Positions 38,301 through 47,482 of a stretch of DNA of 64,000 bases are shown in pieces (positions within the stretch are counted from its first letter, which is position 1; every line of letters starts with the position of its first letter). The notes under the pieces were generated by a model. The model ran no database searches. It was not told the DNA's origin and saw nothing but the letters and a program-made list of their open reading frames with translations. Origin of the DNA: Brumimicrobium salinarum. Its GTDB lineage: Bacteria; Bacteroidota; Bacteroidia; Flavobacteriales_D; Crocinitomicaceae. Made by a program: the position numbers and the translations under genes. The stretch spans positions 124,001 to 188,000 of the forward strand of contig NZ_PJNI01000008.1 in assembly GCF_002844555.1 (NCBI RefSeq), given 5' to 3'.

Positions 38301-38727
38301 AGAAGCTGTATTGACAGAGTTTGACAGAATTACGGAAAGAGGAGGTGTACTTGGTGCAATGGAAACAATGTATCAACGTTCTAAGATTCAGGAAGAATCA
38401 TTGCACTATGAGACCTTGAAACACACTGGAGAATTCCCAATTATTGGAGTGAATACTTTCAAAAGTTCACAAGGTTCGCCAACGATTGTTCCTAAAGAAG
38501 TAATTCGTGCAACGGAAGAAGAAAAACAATACCAGATTAAGATGGTAAAAGAACTGCAAGAAGCAAGAAAAGACGAGTCAGAAAAATGGCTCAACATTCT
38601 TCAAGAAGCGGCAGTCAACAATGAAAATATGTTTGATAAATTAATGGAAGCAAGTAAATATTGTTCTTTAGGGCAAATTACCAATGCTTTGTTTAATGTC
38701 GGAGGACAGTACAGAAGAAATATGTAA
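35347..38727 (+). CDS. icmF: IcmF, fused B12-dependent isobutyryl-CoA mutase-type enzyme
   Basis: 1126 residues from ATG 35347 (immediately before M-E-K-I-A-P-Y, with the -7 box 23 bases upstream). Three fused parts are visible. A B12-binding domain (about 10-140) has the base-off D-G-H-D-A-A motif. A MeaB-like GTPase chaperone (about 170-470) has P-loop G-T-G-G-A-G-K-S-S and N-K-F-D. The mutase TIM barrel (about 530-1120) has [20 protein letters not shown], the IcmF rather than methylmalonyl-CoA mutase active-site version. It rearranges isobutyryl/butyryl- or isovaleryl-type CoA with adenosylcobalamin. With the riboswitch and the BtuB-like receptor it shows this organism depends on B12. Confidence 0.95.
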   Translation: MEKIAPYKTKNKVRIVTAASLFDGHDAAINVMRRIIQASGCEVIHLGHDRSVDEVVNCAIQEDVQAIAMTSYQGGHTEYLKYMYDLLQERGAPQIKIFAGGGGTILPEEIKELEAYGIERIYHPDDGREMGLQGMINDLIEKSDFPVGENVKVDPKTLKDKKDADIAKVISAAENFPEESKALLDEMHELAEKSKVPVLGITGTGGAGKSSLVDELVRRFLTDFDDKQIAVVSVDPSKRKTGGALLGDRIRMNSISSDRVYMRSLATRQSNLALSKYVAEALLVLKAAEYDLIILETSGIGQSDTEIMDHSDASLYVMTPEYGAATQLEKIDMLDFADVIALNKFDKRGALDALRDVRKQYQRNHVRFDDAVDDMPVYGTIASQFNDPGMNQLYKVLLETLNEKAGANLESTFEITDEMSEKVFVIPPERTRYLSEISESNRNYDRWVENQVAVADKLYGIQKSIDTISESEMEDKDRLIKGLTETFEKLKMDLNPHNWEAIESWGDKVQKYKDPVFTFKVRDKELKIQTHTESLSHLQIPKIALPKYSSWGDILKWLLQENVPGEFPYTAGLFPFKREGEDPTRMFAGEGGPERTNKRFHYVSLGMPAKRLSTAFDSVTLYGNDPADRPDIYGKIGNSGVSICCLDDAKKLYSGFDLSDPKTSVSMTINGPAPMLLGYFMNAAIDQACEKYIKANGLEKEVQTKIKSIFAEKGTEQPVYQGDLPEGNDGLGLMLLGLTGDQVLPADVYAQIKAETLAVVRGTVQADILKEDQAQNTCIFSTEFALRLMGDVQEYFIEKKVRNFYSVSISGYHISEAGANPITQLALTLSNGFTYVEYYLSRGMDINKFGPNLSFFFSNGIDPEYAVIGRVARRIWAKAMREKYGANKRAQMLKYHIQTSGRSLHAQEIDFNDIRTTLQALYAIYDNCNSLHTNAYDEAITTPTENSVRRAMAIQLIINKELGLAKNENPIQGSFIIEELTDLVEEAVLTEFDRITERGGVLGAMETMYQRSKIQEESLHYETLKHTGEFPIIGVNTFKSSQGSPTIVPKEVIRATEEEKQYQIKMVKELQEARKDESEKWLNILQEAAVNNENMFDKLMEASKYCSLGQITNALFNVGGQYRRNM

Positions 38728-38749
38728 GGTTCTATAATTTATTTTTTTA

Positions 38750-38783
38750 AACGTAGCGACGTAAGATTGAGCGTCGCTACGTT
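38750..38783. repeat. 12-bp-arm palindrome AACGTAGCGACG
   Basis: AACGTAGCGACG (38750-38761) and its exact complement (38772-38783) enclose a 10-base loop, extended by a T7 run on one side and an A6 run on the other. It is placed 23 bp after icmF and may help termination. Its form (GTAGCGACG core with symmetrical ends) resembles dispersed REP palindromes. Confidence 0.75.
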
Positions 38784-39050
38784 AAAAAATAAATCAAATG
38801 AAATGGTGCCAATTACAGAGGATTGATCTTTAAGGAATACGCTGAAATGGAGTACGTATTTATACGTCAGATTTTCATAAATTAATTAGAGTGTTCTAAA
38901 AAATACGTTTTCTTGTTTTTATTGATAGAGATTAGCTGTTTTAACGAAAATCGATCGTCTTTACATAGATTTTAAAAAAGACCAACCTAATGCAATATTT
39001 ATTTCTAAAATGAAATTCAAAAAATAATTGTTTTATAACTTCTCACTTAC
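38784..39050. other. intergenic region, no gene recognised
   Basis: The rest of the 350-bp gap between icmF and the zapA operon is AT-rich with one small palindrome (ACGTATTTATACGT near 38863-38876). No 6S-like or other RNA could be supported. Confidence 0.4.
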
Positions 39051-39058
39051 TATCTTTG
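39051..39058 (+). promoter_or_regulatory. -7 promoter box TATCTTTG for zapA operon
   Basis: Perfect TAnnTTTG element 19 bases before the ATG of the coiled-coil gene that starts the zapA operon. Confidence 0.65.
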
Positions 39059-39077
39059 TAAGCAGTCGTATTTATTT

Positions 39078-39371
39078 ATGGAAGATATTCAAAAAGTAAT
39101 AACAGAAATTGAAATGAAGGTCGCTAAAATGCGTTCATCATTGAGAAGTGTAAATGCTGAGAATACAAAGCTTCAGGCAGAAGTTTTACGTTTAAATGAA
39201 AAACTTTCAGCTCGAGAAACTGAAGTTTTGGAATTTAAATCAAAATACGATCAATTAAAAGCGCATCAAGAACAGAATCATGTTGAGCAAGATTATCAAC
39301 AGGATAAAAATGTTCAAATTGATGCATTAGTAAGGGAAATAGATGACTGTATAAGTCGATTGAAAGCATAA
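39078..39371 (+). CDS. coiled-coil protein upstream of zapA
   Basis: 97 residues, almost entirely coiled coil (about 5-70 and 80-97; K-L-Q-A-E-V-L-R-L-N-E-K-L). It immediately precedes zapA (7 bp), as small coiled-coil genes do in many Bacteroidota. It may be a division-ring accessory of ZapB type, but sequence alone does not prove that. Cytosolic. Confidence 0.75.
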   Translation: MEDIQKVITEIEMKVAKMRSSLRSVNAENTKLQAEVLRLNEKLSARETEVLEFKSKYDQLKAHQEQNHVEQDYQQDKNVQIDALVREIDDCISRLKA

Positions 39372-39378
39372 TTTGAAA

Positions 39379-39663
39379 ATGGGTAAATTGTCAATAAAAA
39401 TAGTTATTGCAGGACGTAACTATCCGCTGACCATCAATGAAGGTGAGGAGGAGTTCGTTCGCAAGGCTGTGGAAGACATTAACACTAATATTCAAAAGCT
39501 TCAAGAGAGTTATGCAGTAAAAGATATGCAAGATTTATTAGCGATGACTTCATTGCAATTGGCCACGCGTTCAAAACCATCACCCCAATCGGGAGATGCA
39601 GGTTTAGAAAAAGAAAAAATTCTTTCGGCGCTACAATTGCTTTCCAATAGCATTGAAGAGTAG
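39379..39663 (+). CDS. zapA: cell division protein ZapA
   Basis: 94 residues from the ATG at 39379. ZapA pattern: beta-beta start I-K-I-V-I-A-G-R-N-Y-P-L-T-I, then E-E-F-V-R-K-A-V-E-D-I-N, and a C-terminal helix for tetramer formation. It bundles FtsZ filaments at the division ring. Located between the coiled-coil gene and rny; this neighbourhood supports the call. Confidence 0.9.
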   Translation: MGKLSIKIVIAGRNYPLTINEGEEEFVRKAVEDINTNIQKLQESYAVKDMQDLLAMTSLQLATRSKPSPQSGDAGLEKEKILSALQLLSNSIEE

Positions 39664-39693
39664 TTTAATACGTCTTGTTTTTTAATAAATGTT

Positions 39694-39733
39694 TCCCACA
39701 TTATGAGTGTTGTATTCACTTATTATTGTGGGA
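39694..39733 (+). promoter_or_regulatory. stable leader hairpin before rny
   Basis: TCCCACA (39694-39700) pairs with TGTGGGA (39727-39733) and inner AGTG/CACT arms pair as well, giving a long bulged hairpin followed by TTTTTAATTTT, 18 bp before the RNase Y start. It could be an attenuator or an autoregulatory site for the nuclease. Confidence 0.5.
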
Positions 39734-39751
39734 TTTTTAATTTTAATAAAT

Positions 39752-41284
39752 ATGGAGATGATTATAGGTTCAGGTATAGGTTTAATCGTTGGGGTTATAC
39801 TTGCTTTAATAGTGCAGAATGTGCTGCTCAAGAAACGAAAAGAGCAGATTTTAAAAGAAGCCGAGAATGAAGGTGAGTCAATTAAAAAAGATAAAATCAT
39901 TCAGGCCAAAGAGAAGTTTTTACACTTAAAAGAAAATCACGAAAAGAAAATCAAAGATCGTGAACGCAAACTTCAGTCAGCTGAAGACAGAACAAAAGCA
40001 AAAGAGAAAAACTTGTCGAAGAAAATCGAAGAAATCAATCGTAAGGAAAAGTCAATAGATGGTAAAAGAAAAACACTAGATGAAAAAATCCAACTTAACT
40101 TGACAAAACAGGAAGAGTTGGAGAAGATACAAGATCGTCGTGTTTTAGAGCTTTCTAAAATTTCTGGAATGGACGTTGAAGAAGCGAAAAAACAATTGAT
40201 GGAGGCTTTAAAAGACGAGGCCAGAACAGATGCAATGGCTCACATAAAAGATATTGTAGAAGAAGCGAAATTAAATGCTAATCGCGAAGCTAAAAAAATT
40301 ATCATTCAGTCTATTCAACGTGTTGCGCATGAGCAAACTGTTGAAAATGCAGTTTCTGTATTCAATATTGATTCGGATGAAGTTAAAGGAAGGATAATTG
40401 GTCGTGAAGGTCGAAATATCCGTGCCTTAGAATCGGCAACAGGTGTGGAAATTGTTGTTGATGATACGCCAGAAGCGATTTTATTGTCATGTTTTGATCC
40501 TGTAAGAAGAGAAATCGCTCGTTTGTCAATGCACCAATTGGTTTCTGATGGAAGAATTCATCCAGCCCGAATTGAGGAGGTTGTTGCTAAAACTAAAAAA
40601 TCGCTCGATGAAGAAATTGCCGAAACAGGAAGAAGAACTTGTATTGATTTAGGAATACATGGATTACACCCGAATTTATTAAAAATGGTGGGTAGGATGA
40701 AATACCGTTCTTCATACGGTCAGAACTTATTACAACACAGTAGAGAGGTAGCTAATATCTGTGCGATAATGGCGTCGGAATTAGGATTGAATGTCAAATT
40801 AGCAAAACGAGCAGGGTTACTGCACGATATTGGTAAAGTACCAGAAGATGAGCCTGAATTGCCGCACGCAATTTTAGGGATGAAGATTGCAGAGAAATTT
40901 GGAGAAAAGCCAGATGTTTGTAATGCAATTGGTGCTCACCATGATGAAATTGAAATGAATACCATGATCTCTCCACTTGTTCAAGTAGCTGATGCTATTT
41001 CTGGTGCAAGACCTGGTGCGAGACGTGAAGTGGTTGAATCTTATATAAATAGAATTAAAGAATTAGAAAATCATGCGCTTTCTTATGATGGTGTAATTAA
41101 AGCCTATGCCATTCAAGCAGGTAGAGAATTACGTGTGATGGTTGAAAGTGAAAAGGTTTCGGATTTAAAAGCTGATGAACTTTCATTTGCTATCTCACAA
41201 AAGATTCAAACCGAAATGACTTATCCTGGTCAGGTTAAAGTAACTCTTATTCGAGAGCGTAGATCAGTGAATTACGCGAAGTAA
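39752..41284 (+). CDS. rny: ribonuclease Y
   Basis: 510 residues from ATG 39752, which starts directly at the membrane anchor ([12 protein letters not shown]). Then a long charged coiled coil (about 35-190), a KH domain (about 200-265; [11 protein letters not shown]) and an HD phosphohydrolase domain with H-D in L-L-H-D-I-G-K-V. RNase Y is a membrane-bound endoribonuclease that starts mRNA decay. Its length is typical. A GTG 15 codons upstream is possible but would place the anchor away from the N-terminus. Confidence 0.95.
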   Translation: MEMIIGSGIGLIVGVILALIVQNVLLKKRKEQILKEAENEGESIKKDKIIQAKEKFLHLKENHEKKIKDRERKLQSAEDRTKAKEKNLSKKIEEINRKEKSIDGKRKTLDEKIQLNLTKQEELEKIQDRRVLELSKISGMDVEEAKKQLMEALKDEARTDAMAHIKDIVEEAKLNANREAKKIIIQSIQRVAHEQTVENAVSVFNIDSDEVKGRIIGREGRNIRALESATGVEIVVDDTPEAILLSCFDPVRREIARLSMHQLVSDGRIHPARIEEVVAKTKKSLDEEIAETGRRTCIDLGIHGLHPNLLKMVGRMKYRSSYGQNLLQHSREVANICAIMASELGLNVKLAKRAGLLHDIGKVPEDEPELPHAILGMKIAEKFGEKPDVCNAIGAHHDEIEMNTMISPLVQVADAISGARPGARREVVESYINRIKELENHALSYDGVIKAYAIQAGRELRVMVESEKVSDLKADELSFAISQKIQTEMTYPGQVKVTLIRERRSVNYAK

Positions 41285-41350
41285 TGTAATCATTTACTTC
41301 TCTAATAAAGAAGCGAATTGTCCTTTGGACAAGATTTAATGAGTATTTCA

Positions 41351-41390
41351 AAACCTCTTTTCTAGGTAACCGGAAAAGAGGTTTTTTTTT
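41351..41390 (+). terminator. rho-independent terminator of rny
   Basis: Perfect 12-bp stem AAACCTCTTTTC / GAAAAGAGGTTT with T9 at its end (41382-41390). Confidence 0.92.
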
Positions 41391-41736
41391 GAACAATACT
41401 GTGTGCTTATGTATTTTCTCACCAATGGCTTGGAGGGATAGGAAGACTAGTTTATTTCTGTAATTCTACCATTATTTAAACATTTATGCCTTTTAACCCG
41501 GATTATTCATGCATTTAATTTTAAATCTATTCTAGGCACAAGACCTAAAGTAATATATGTATATTTCGCGGGGCTTGTAACGACGAATAGATCAAAATTA
41601 AATCAAAATCTTACAAATACACAAATACCCAAAATTGGGTTTCTCAAATTTTACAGGAAATACAGTTAAAATACTGACTTACAAATGTTGATATTCTTAA
41701 ACTTTAAGATTGGTGAATAATTCGGGTTAATTGTAT
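41391..41736. other. intergenic region, no gene recognised
   Basis: About 345 AT-rich bases between the rny terminator and the next promoter box. A small GC-richer part near 41567-41590 has no structure that I can assign. Confidence 0.4.
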
Positions 41737-41744
41737 TATTTTTG
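41737..41744 (+). promoter_or_regulatory. -7 promoter box TATTTTTG
   Basis: TAnnTTTG element 50 bases before the T9SS cargo gene. A clear -33 element is not seen. Confidence 0.4.
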
Positions 41745-41794
41745 AATTAGACAGTTGTATGTAGTAAATTGCGGATGATTAATGCAAATAGAAT

Positions 41795-43654
41795 ATGAGA
41801 TATTTTCAAATAATTTTAGTTTTTGTCGTGATTTCAAGCTTGTCAGAAGTACAAGCTCAAGAAGATAAAAAGTACGTTAAAAAGCAAGGTAAATACTTAG
41901 GCTTATCCAAACCATTAACAGAACTGCCTCAAATTTTTGACGAACAATCAACTGTTTATTATAATGACGAAGCAAAGGTGAGGGAAAATAGGGTTCGCCC
42001 CGAATATGTTGACTCTACGGCTTTACCTAAAAAGTTTGACCCACTAGTTTCTTTTAATTTTCAAAAATCATTAGGTTCAGCCGAACGCTCAAGAGGTGAG
42101 ATTCAGATACTTCAAAATTTTGAGGGTATGCGTGGGGCTTTTCCTCCAGATCCTTCTGGTGCTGTGAGTGATCAATATTATGTTCAAGCAGTTAATACTG
42201 TATATCGCGTATATGATTTGAATGGAAATCCATTAACAGGCATTATTCAATTAAAAGATTTATGGCCAGGCTCTAGAAATTCAGGAGATCCGATTGTTTT
42301 GTACGACCGACATGCTGAACGATTTATGGTGACCCAATTTCAAACGGGATCAAATGAGATTTTAATTGCAATTTCAAAAACAGCAGACCCAACTGGAGCT
42401 TATCATCTTTATTCATTTTCTTTTTCAAGTTTTCCTGATTATCCAAAGTATTCTATTTGGTCAGATGGGTATTATATGACCTCAAATACTGTTGGAAAAG
42501 GTGTTGTAGCATTTGAACGAGATAAAATGTTAGTAGGTGATACCAGTGCGTCGCTCATCAAAATGGATTTACCTAATTTTGCCACACAATACGGCTTTAA
42601 TAGTGTGCTGCCTGCTGATGCTGATGGAGATTTGCCGCCTTATGGAACACCAATCAGTTTATTTCTTTTTCAAGATGATTCTTGGAGTAGTTTCATTACA
42701 AATGATCATATAAAGGTACTAAAAATGAATATTGATTGGAATGTGCCATCAAATTCTGCTATTTTCATTGATCAGGAAATAAACACAGCTCCATTTAATG
42801 CTGTTTTTACTAATTCCTGGAATGATATTGAGCAGAAAGGTACGTCTCAAAAATTAGACGCAATTGCATCAATCTTTAATTATCGAGCGCAATACTTGAA
42901 ATGGCCTACTCATAATTCAATTTTATTATGTAATGTCGTTGATATCGATGATCAAAATACAGCTGGAATAAGATGGTATGAATTAAGACAAGCTTCAGAT
43001 ACAGATGATTGGACGATTTATCAGCAAGGTACATATGCAATAAATGATGGTAATAGTCGCTTCTTAGGAAGTATTGCAATGGACTATAATGGTCATATAG
43101 GAATGGGATATTCTGTTTCAGGTCCAACAGAATATCCAGGATTAGCTGCAACAGGTCGGTTCTCAGGAGATGAACTTGGAAAGTTTACTTTTTCTGAAAC
43201 TTGGGCTCAAAAAGGAGAGGCTTTTCAAACAGGAGGGAACCGTTATGGTGACTATGCACAAATGACTTTGTCTCCTGATGGACAAGAGTTTTGGTATACA
43301 GGTGAATATATTGCCAAAAACGGAAATTACTTTGCCAGAAAAACAAAAATATTTTCATTTAACTTAAATGAACAATTGGATCTTGAAAGTAAAGATATAA
43401 AGGCTGAAGCCACATTAACATATATTCAAAATAACGAATGGCTTACTGTTAAAGGAGAAAACATGCCGATAGCTGAAAAGATGTTTGTTGACTTATTCGA
43501 AATTAGTGGAAAACATTTGAGTAGGCAAAATACATCATCATTTGAAGGGCAAATTAATGTAGCGTTTAATACTACTCAATTATCTCCAGGAATTTACCTT
43601 GTTAGGGTTGGAAAGGATAACTTTATGAGAACAATGAAAGTACGCGTAAAATAG
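41795..43654 (+). CDS. secreted protein with T9SS type A sorting domain
   Basis: 619 residues: signal peptide ending near Q-A-Q-E, a large beta-rich domain (about 90-530) with Asp/Gly-rich strands such as F-P-P-D-P-S-G-A-V and W-S-D-G-Y-Y-M, probably a beta-propeller, then a C-terminal T9SS type A sorting domain (about 540-619) with A-T-L-T-Y...L-F-E-I-S-G-K and L-S-P-G-I-Y-L-V-R-V-G...T-M-K-V. It should be exported by the type IX system and attached to the cell surface or released. Enzymatic function is not evident. Confidence 0.85.
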   Translation: MRYFQIILVFVVISSLSEVQAQEDKKYVKKQGKYLGLSKPLTELPQIFDEQSTVYYNDEAKVRENRVRPEYVDSTALPKKFDPLVSFNFQKSLGSAERSRGEIQILQNFEGMRGAFPPDPSGAVSDQYYVQAVNTVYRVYDLNGNPLTGIIQLKDLWPGSRNSGDPIVLYDRHAERFMVTQFQTGSNEILIAISKTADPTGAYHLYSFSFSSFPDYPKYSIWSDGYYMTSNTVGKGVVAFERDKMLVGDTSASLIKMDLPNFATQYGFNSVLPADADGDLPPYGTPISLFLFQDDSWSSFITNDHIKVLKMNIDWNVPSNSAIFIDQEINTAPFNAVFTNSWNDIEQKGTSQKLDAIASIFNYRAQYLKWPTHNSILLCNVVDIDDQNTAGIRWYELRQASDTDDWTIYQQGTYAINDGNSRFLGSIAMDYNGHIGMGYSVSGPTEYPGLAATGRFSGDELGKFTFSETWAQKGEAFQTGGNRYGDYAQMTLSPDGQEFWYTGEYIAKNGNYFARKTKIFSFNLNEQLDLESKDIKAEATLTYIQNNEWLTVKGENMPIAEKMFVDLFEISGKHLSRQNTSSFEGQINVAFNTTQLSPGIYLVRVGKDNFMRTMKVRVK

Positions 43655-43674
43655 TTATTGAATGTGTTTCAAGA

Positions 43675-44283
43675 TTAATCACTTTTGCTTTTAATCTTTT
43701 CCCATGTTGAATACATTGATTCTTGTTTAGGTCGATCGGCTTCCTCCTCTCTCAATGGATCGCATGGTTTTAGCGTATCATAACATTCTTGAGGTAGGGC
43801 TTGGTAAAGCGCTGTTCCTTTTGTTTTCCAATCAATCATCTCTTGACTCACTTTTTTTATAACCTTTCCAGGATTACCAACAACCAAGCTTCTTTTAGGT
43901 ATATTTGATTTCGCAGGAATAAAACTTAACGCACCAATGATGCACTCTTCTTCAATAACAGTGTCATCCATAACTACAGTGTTCATTCCAATCAAAGTAT
44001 TTCGCCCAATTTCACCACCATGAATGATTGCTCCATGACCAATATGTGCGCTTTCATGCAAAACAACAGTCGTTCCAGGAAACATGTGAATGGTACAATT
44101 CTCTTGAACATTACACCCGTCTTTTATGATAATTTTACCCCAATCACCACGAACAGCAGCTCCTGGACCGATGTAGACGTTTTTTCCGATGATCACATTA
44201 CCAGTTACCGTAGCATTTTCATGTACAAAGCTTGATGGGTGGATAACTGGTTTGAAACCATTAAATTCAAAAATATTTGCCAT
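43675..44283 (-). CDS. hexapeptide-repeat protein, PaaY / gamma-carbonic-anhydrase-like
   Basis: 202 residues of left-handed beta-helix repeats (I-G-K-N-V-Y-I-G-P-G-A-A-V-R-G-D) with conserved histidines (I-H-M-F-P-G, H-I-G-H-G-A-I-I-H-G) that bind metal in gamma-class carbonic anhydrases. The C-terminal W-K-T-K-G-T-A-L-Y-Q-x-L-P-x-E-C and P-C-D-P-L-R tail is characteristic of PaaY/CaiE, a thioesterase-like protein near phenylacetate or carnitine pathways. No paa genes are nearby, so the substrate is open. Confidence 0.85.
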   Translation of the reverse strand: MANIFEFNGFKPVIHPSSFVHENATVTGNVIIGKNVYIGPGAAVRGDWGKIIIKDGCNVQENCTIHMFPGTTVVLHESAHIGHGAIIHGGEIGRNTLIGMNTVVMDDTVIEEECIIGALSFIPAKSNIPKRSLVVGNPGKVIKKVSQEMIDWKTKGTALYQALPQECYDTLKPCDPLREEEADRPKQESMYSTWEKIKSKSD

Positions 44284-44335
44284 TTTTTAACTGTTTATTA
44301 CAACTTTTTAGTGTTTATCTTCGTTATATAAAACG

Positions 44336-44881
44336 ATGAGCTATTGCGAATTTACAAAAGATTTAAAACAAAATCATTTAGATAAAAAATATCATGATTT
44401 TTATTACGGATATCCTGTTGAATCTGATGATGAATTGTTTGGTAGATTGATTTTAGAAATTAACCAAGCTGGATTAAATTGGTCTTTGATATTGAATAAA
44501 GAAGAAAACTTCAGAAAAGCTTTTGATAATTTTAGTATTGCTAGTGTTGCACAGTTTGATGAACAAAAAATTACCGAGTTGATGAACAACAAAGGTATCA
44601 TCAGAAATAGAAGGAAAATTGAAGCAGTTATTTTTAATGCTAAAAAAATACTTATTATTCAAGAAAAATTTGGTAGCTTTAATAATTGGTTAACACAATA
44701 TGTTGGTTTTTCATTGAAAGAATGGACCAAGTTGTTTAAGAAAAATTTTAAATTTACAGGGGAGAAAATTGTTGAAGAGTTTTTAATGAGTACAGGATAT
44801 GTTAAAGGTGCCCACGATAAAAATTGTCCTGTATACGATGAAATATTAAAATGTAACCCACAATGGAAAAGAAACGCATAA
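44336..44881 (+). CDS. tag: DNA-3-methyladenine glycosylase I
   Basis: 181 residues. Tag motifs: start C4 (S-Y-C-E-F) and Y-H-D-F-Y-Y-G-Y-P-V, L-I-L-E-I-N-Q-A-G-L-N-W, the E-E-N-F-R-K-A-F-D-N-F helix, G-I-I-R-N-R-R-K-I-E-A-V and F-K-F-T-G. The zinc snap is completed near the C-terminus by H-D-K-N-C. The segment between the last helices is shorter than in E. coli Tag, as in other Bacteroidota. It removes 3-methyladenine from DNA. The last 19 bases overlap the next gene. Confidence 0.9.
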   Translation: MSYCEFTKDLKQNHLDKKYHDFYYGYPVESDDELFGRLILEINQAGLNWSLILNKEENFRKAFDNFSIASVAQFDEQKITELMNNKGIIRNRRKIEAVIFNAKKILIIQEKFGSFNNWLTQYVGFSLKEWTKLFKKNFKFTGEKIVEEFLMSTGYVKGAHDKNCPVYDEILKCNPQWKRNA

Positions 44882-45543
44882 AAACACTTTTAATTTTAAT
44901 TTTTGGATTTTTATCAACCCAAACAATCGCACAACATTCTATAGGTGGTGGTGTGAGTTCGTTTCATGGATTAAATTTGCCTATTGATCGGATTGGGATT
45001 AATGTATTTGCTGAAATTCCGCGATCACCAAATAATACCTTCTTTATTCGTGGTGCCTATATGTTTCCACATAAGAATCAAAGAATTGATCAGGTATCCG
45101 CAAAGCCAGGAATAACACCAAGTATAGCTGATGCAAAATTGATAACTAAAACCTCTTATTTTGCTGTTGATGGTGGTTCTCGATTATACTTCTTTAACGA
45201 ATATGATATAGGATTAGGCTTTTTTGCTGGTGGACATTTAAAAGGAATTTTAAGTTCTTATGGATCGAAATATAGAATGGATTCAGGATTAGATATAGAT
45301 GATTATCAGACAAGCACTTATCCACCGCAAGACTTGAATAGTTCAGATGCGCAATATTCTTTATTGTTTGCTTTCGGTGGAACAATAGGAGCAAAGTATC
45401 AACTTCCAATGGGGGGGGCATTGATGTTTGATATAGGATTAGATGTTATTTCTAGACTTTATGACCCAGCACTTATTTTAGGAAATGAAATATCACCCAT
45501 TTCTTTCTCATTTAACTTAGGCTATCGATTTGACTTCTATTAA
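44863..45543 (+). CDS. outer-membrane beta-barrel protein, hypothetical
   Basis: 226 residues. Clear signal peptide (L-L-I-L-I-F-G-F-L, cleavage after I-A-Q), then alternating amphipathic strands with many Gly and aromatic residues and a terminal aromatic strand ending F-D-F-Y, typical of 8-10-strand barrels. No family assigned. It overlaps tag by 19 bases and is followed 12 bases later by a kinase gene, so these genes form one operon. Confidence 0.7.
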   Translation: MEKKRIKTLLILIFGFLSTQTIAQHSIGGGVSSFHGLNLPIDRIGINVFAEIPRSPNNTFFIRGAYMFPHKNQRIDQVSAKPGITPSIADAKLITKTSYFAVDGGSRLYFFNEYDIGLGFFAGGHLKGILSSYGSKYRMDSGLDIDDYQTSTYPPQDLNSSDAQYSLLFAFGGTIGAKYQLPMGGALMFDIGLDVISRLYDPALILGNEISPISFSFNLGYRFDFY

Positions 45544-45555
45544 CTTGAAAAGCGC

Positions 45556-46365
45556 ATGGTAGTTATTGAAAGTGGAGGTACTAAATCAACATGGTTGTTT
45601 AAAAGCTCTTCAGGAGATCTCCAAAAAATAATTTCTGTTGGATTACATCCCCGTGAAATTACACAAGCAAAAATCCAAACAATTCAAAAAATAGTACTTG
45701 AAAATCATTTGCAGGAGCAATCTGTTTATTTTTATGGTGCAGGTTGTGAAAATAAAACCAATAAACAGATCATAATTGATTTTTTTGAGAAGCAACAAAT
45801 GGTAGTGAGATGTGTTGAGACTGACGTTTTAGCAGCGTGTATATCACACCTAGGACGCGATAGGGGCGTGGTTGGTGTTTTAGGTACAGGTGCTGTTGCT
45901 GCCATGTATAATGGGAAAAAGATAGTCAAGCAAACTTCCGGACTGGGGTACATATTAGGTGATGAAGGCAGCGGATTTGATATTGGTAAACGATTATTAC
46001 AACATTATTTCCACAGGAAACTTCCAGAAGTAATTAATTTAAATATTGAAAATTATTTTAATAATGAATCTATTCTGGCTTGTATATATGGAAAAGAAGG
46101 ACGTATGCAAATTGCTGGATTAACAAAGGTTGTAGCACAGTTTTCTGATCATTCTTTAATGAAAGACATATTGAGGGATGCTTTTAATGATTTTTGTAAG
46201 GAAGCTTTAACATCACTTGGAAAAGATTATCCTATTCATTTTGTAGGTAGTGTTGCTTACTATTTTAAATCTGATCTTTTTAAATGCCTTAAAACAAATG
46301 GTTACCAACCTGGAAACGTTCATATAGAAGCAGTTCATAAACTTTATGATTTTTTATCTGAATAA
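45556..46365 (+). CDS. BadF/BadG/BcrA-type ATPase, probable N-acetylglucosamine kinase
   Basis: 269 residues of the ASKHA fold: phosphate-1 loop near the start (E-S-G-G-T-K-S-T-W), D-V-L-A-A, G-V-L-G-T-G-A-V-A, the adenosine region G-L-G-Y-I-L-G-D-E-G-S-G and a final H-F-V-G-S-V-A. In related Bacteroidota proteins this is an amino-sugar kinase used in cell-wall recycling. The BadF ATPases of benzoyl-CoA reductase activation share the fold, but no such reductase is present. Cytosolic. Confidence 0.85.
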   Translation: MVVIESGGTKSTWLFKSSSGDLQKIISVGLHPREITQAKIQTIQKIVLENHLQEQSVYFYGAGCENKTNKQIIIDFFEKQQMVVRCVETDVLAACISHLGRDRGVVGVLGTGAVAAMYNGKKIVKQTSGLGYILGDEGSGFDIGKRLLQHYFHRKLPEVINLNIENYFNNESILACIYGKEGRMQIAGLTKVVAQFSDHSLMKDILRDAFNDFCKEALTSLGKDYPIHFVGSVAYYFKSDLFKCLKTNGYQPGNVHIEAVHKLYDFLSE

Positions 46366-46483
46366 ATAGTTGTTTTATCATCATTTAGTTTGTGTTTATC
46401 TAGTAGTTAATAGACTTTTAGTCAAAGAGTTTTTATAATTATAAAATTTTCCTCATATTGGTAGTTTTTACAGCAGATATTAG

Positions 46484-46885
46484 ATGGAAATATTAGAAAA
46501 AAGTTCAACACCGGTAACTCCCCATATTAATTTTAACCCAAAAACTGGAGTTATGTTGATTCAAGGTCGAGCAATTCCACAAAATGCGGAAGAGTTTTGG
46601 GGACCTGTTTTAAAATGGTTTTACGCTTATTCGATTGCTCCTCAATCGAATACCAAGCTTGTTTTTAATATGGAGTATTACAACAATTCAAGTTCTCGCC
46701 AAATTCTTTTTTTACTGCATAAATTAAATGAACTTAAGGAACAAGGCTACAACGCATCTGTGTTGTGGAAATATACTACAGAAGATAAAGAGATGAAAGA
46801 AGCAGGCTATGATTTTTCCTGTATGGTAGAAGTTCCTTTTGAATTTGAGGTTGTAAATGTTGAAAAAGATGAGATTTATAAATAG
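46484..46885 (+). CDS. SiaC-family (DUF1987) regulatory phosphoprotein
   Basis: 133 residues matching DUF1987 (P-H-I-N-F-N-P-K-T-G-V-M-L-I-Q-G-R-A-I-P, F-W-G-P-V-L-K-W, M-E-Y-Y-N-N-S-S-S-R-Q-I). In Pseudomonas, SiaC is phosphorylated on Thr by SiaB and stimulates the diguanylate cyclase SiaD. Here the corresponding stretch is N-S-S-S-R, so a serine would be the target. No siaB/siaD-like gene lies in this window. Confidence 0.82.
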   Translation: MEILEKSSTPVTPHINFNPKTGVMLIQGRAIPQNAEEFWGPVLKWFYAYSIAPQSNTKLVFNMEYYNNSSSRQILFLLHKLNELKEQGYNASVLWKYTTEDKEMKEAGYDFSCMVEVPFEFEVVNVEKDEIYK

Positions 46886-47482
46886 CTCAATGATTGTAAT
46901 ATGTTCAGGAACAATTAATGTATAACTGTTGTCCTTATTGGTGAAGTAATTCTGTTCAACAAAACTATACTTAATTCACCCCTAAAATTGAATCCGAGGC
47001 ACTATAAAATTTCACTTAAGTAATCGATTTAAAGCACTCAATCCAATCTGCACTGGTATAATATGAATTCTTATATACTTGAAATTGATTTGTTTCGAGA
47101 GAGGGTATTATGTGTTTCTAATATTGAATTATGCTGATATAGAGCTAAAATAGGTCTATACGTTAGATATTCTTTTTTCTTATATAACTGTCCATTGATT
47201 TGTTGATAGATATAAATATGTGGATTTTGGGGCATAGAGAGTGTTAAAGGTTAATGTCTTATGAGGAAATACATTTCAGATGTTTCAAAAGAATCTTTAA
47301 GAGCCTATTATTGGATTTAAGTTGGATTTAATTAATCAAAAAAAACTAAGCTTCCGACCTATGTAAACCTAATGTAAACCCAAATAATTTTAGGTATTAT
47401 ACATTTTTAATAATATTTGTCAAGGAAATTCATTTTTGGTTTTGAAACAAATGTTAAAAGTCTATTACTTAAAAAAAACAAT
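46886..47482. other. long intergenic region upstream of the FGE cassette
   Basis: About 600 bp with no gene that I can support. Two features stand out near its end: the 11-bp-spaced direct repeat at 47361-47380 and a TTTG-type -7 element at about 47412-47420. Confidence 0.5.
47361..47380 (+). promoter_or_regulatory. 11-bp-period direct repeat ATGTAAACC
   Basis: ATGTAAACC occurs at 47361-47369 and 47372-47380, exactly one helical turn apart. That spacing is typical of OmpR/PhoB-family binding sites. It ends about 37-40 bp upstream of a TA-N3-TTTG box for the FGE cassette, a position suited to activation. Confidence 0.45.

Noticed and set aside
38784-39050. 6S RNA, which is linked to zapA in many bacteria
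   Set aside because: No long internal-bulge hairpin of suitable size was visible between icmF and zapA or between zapA and rny.
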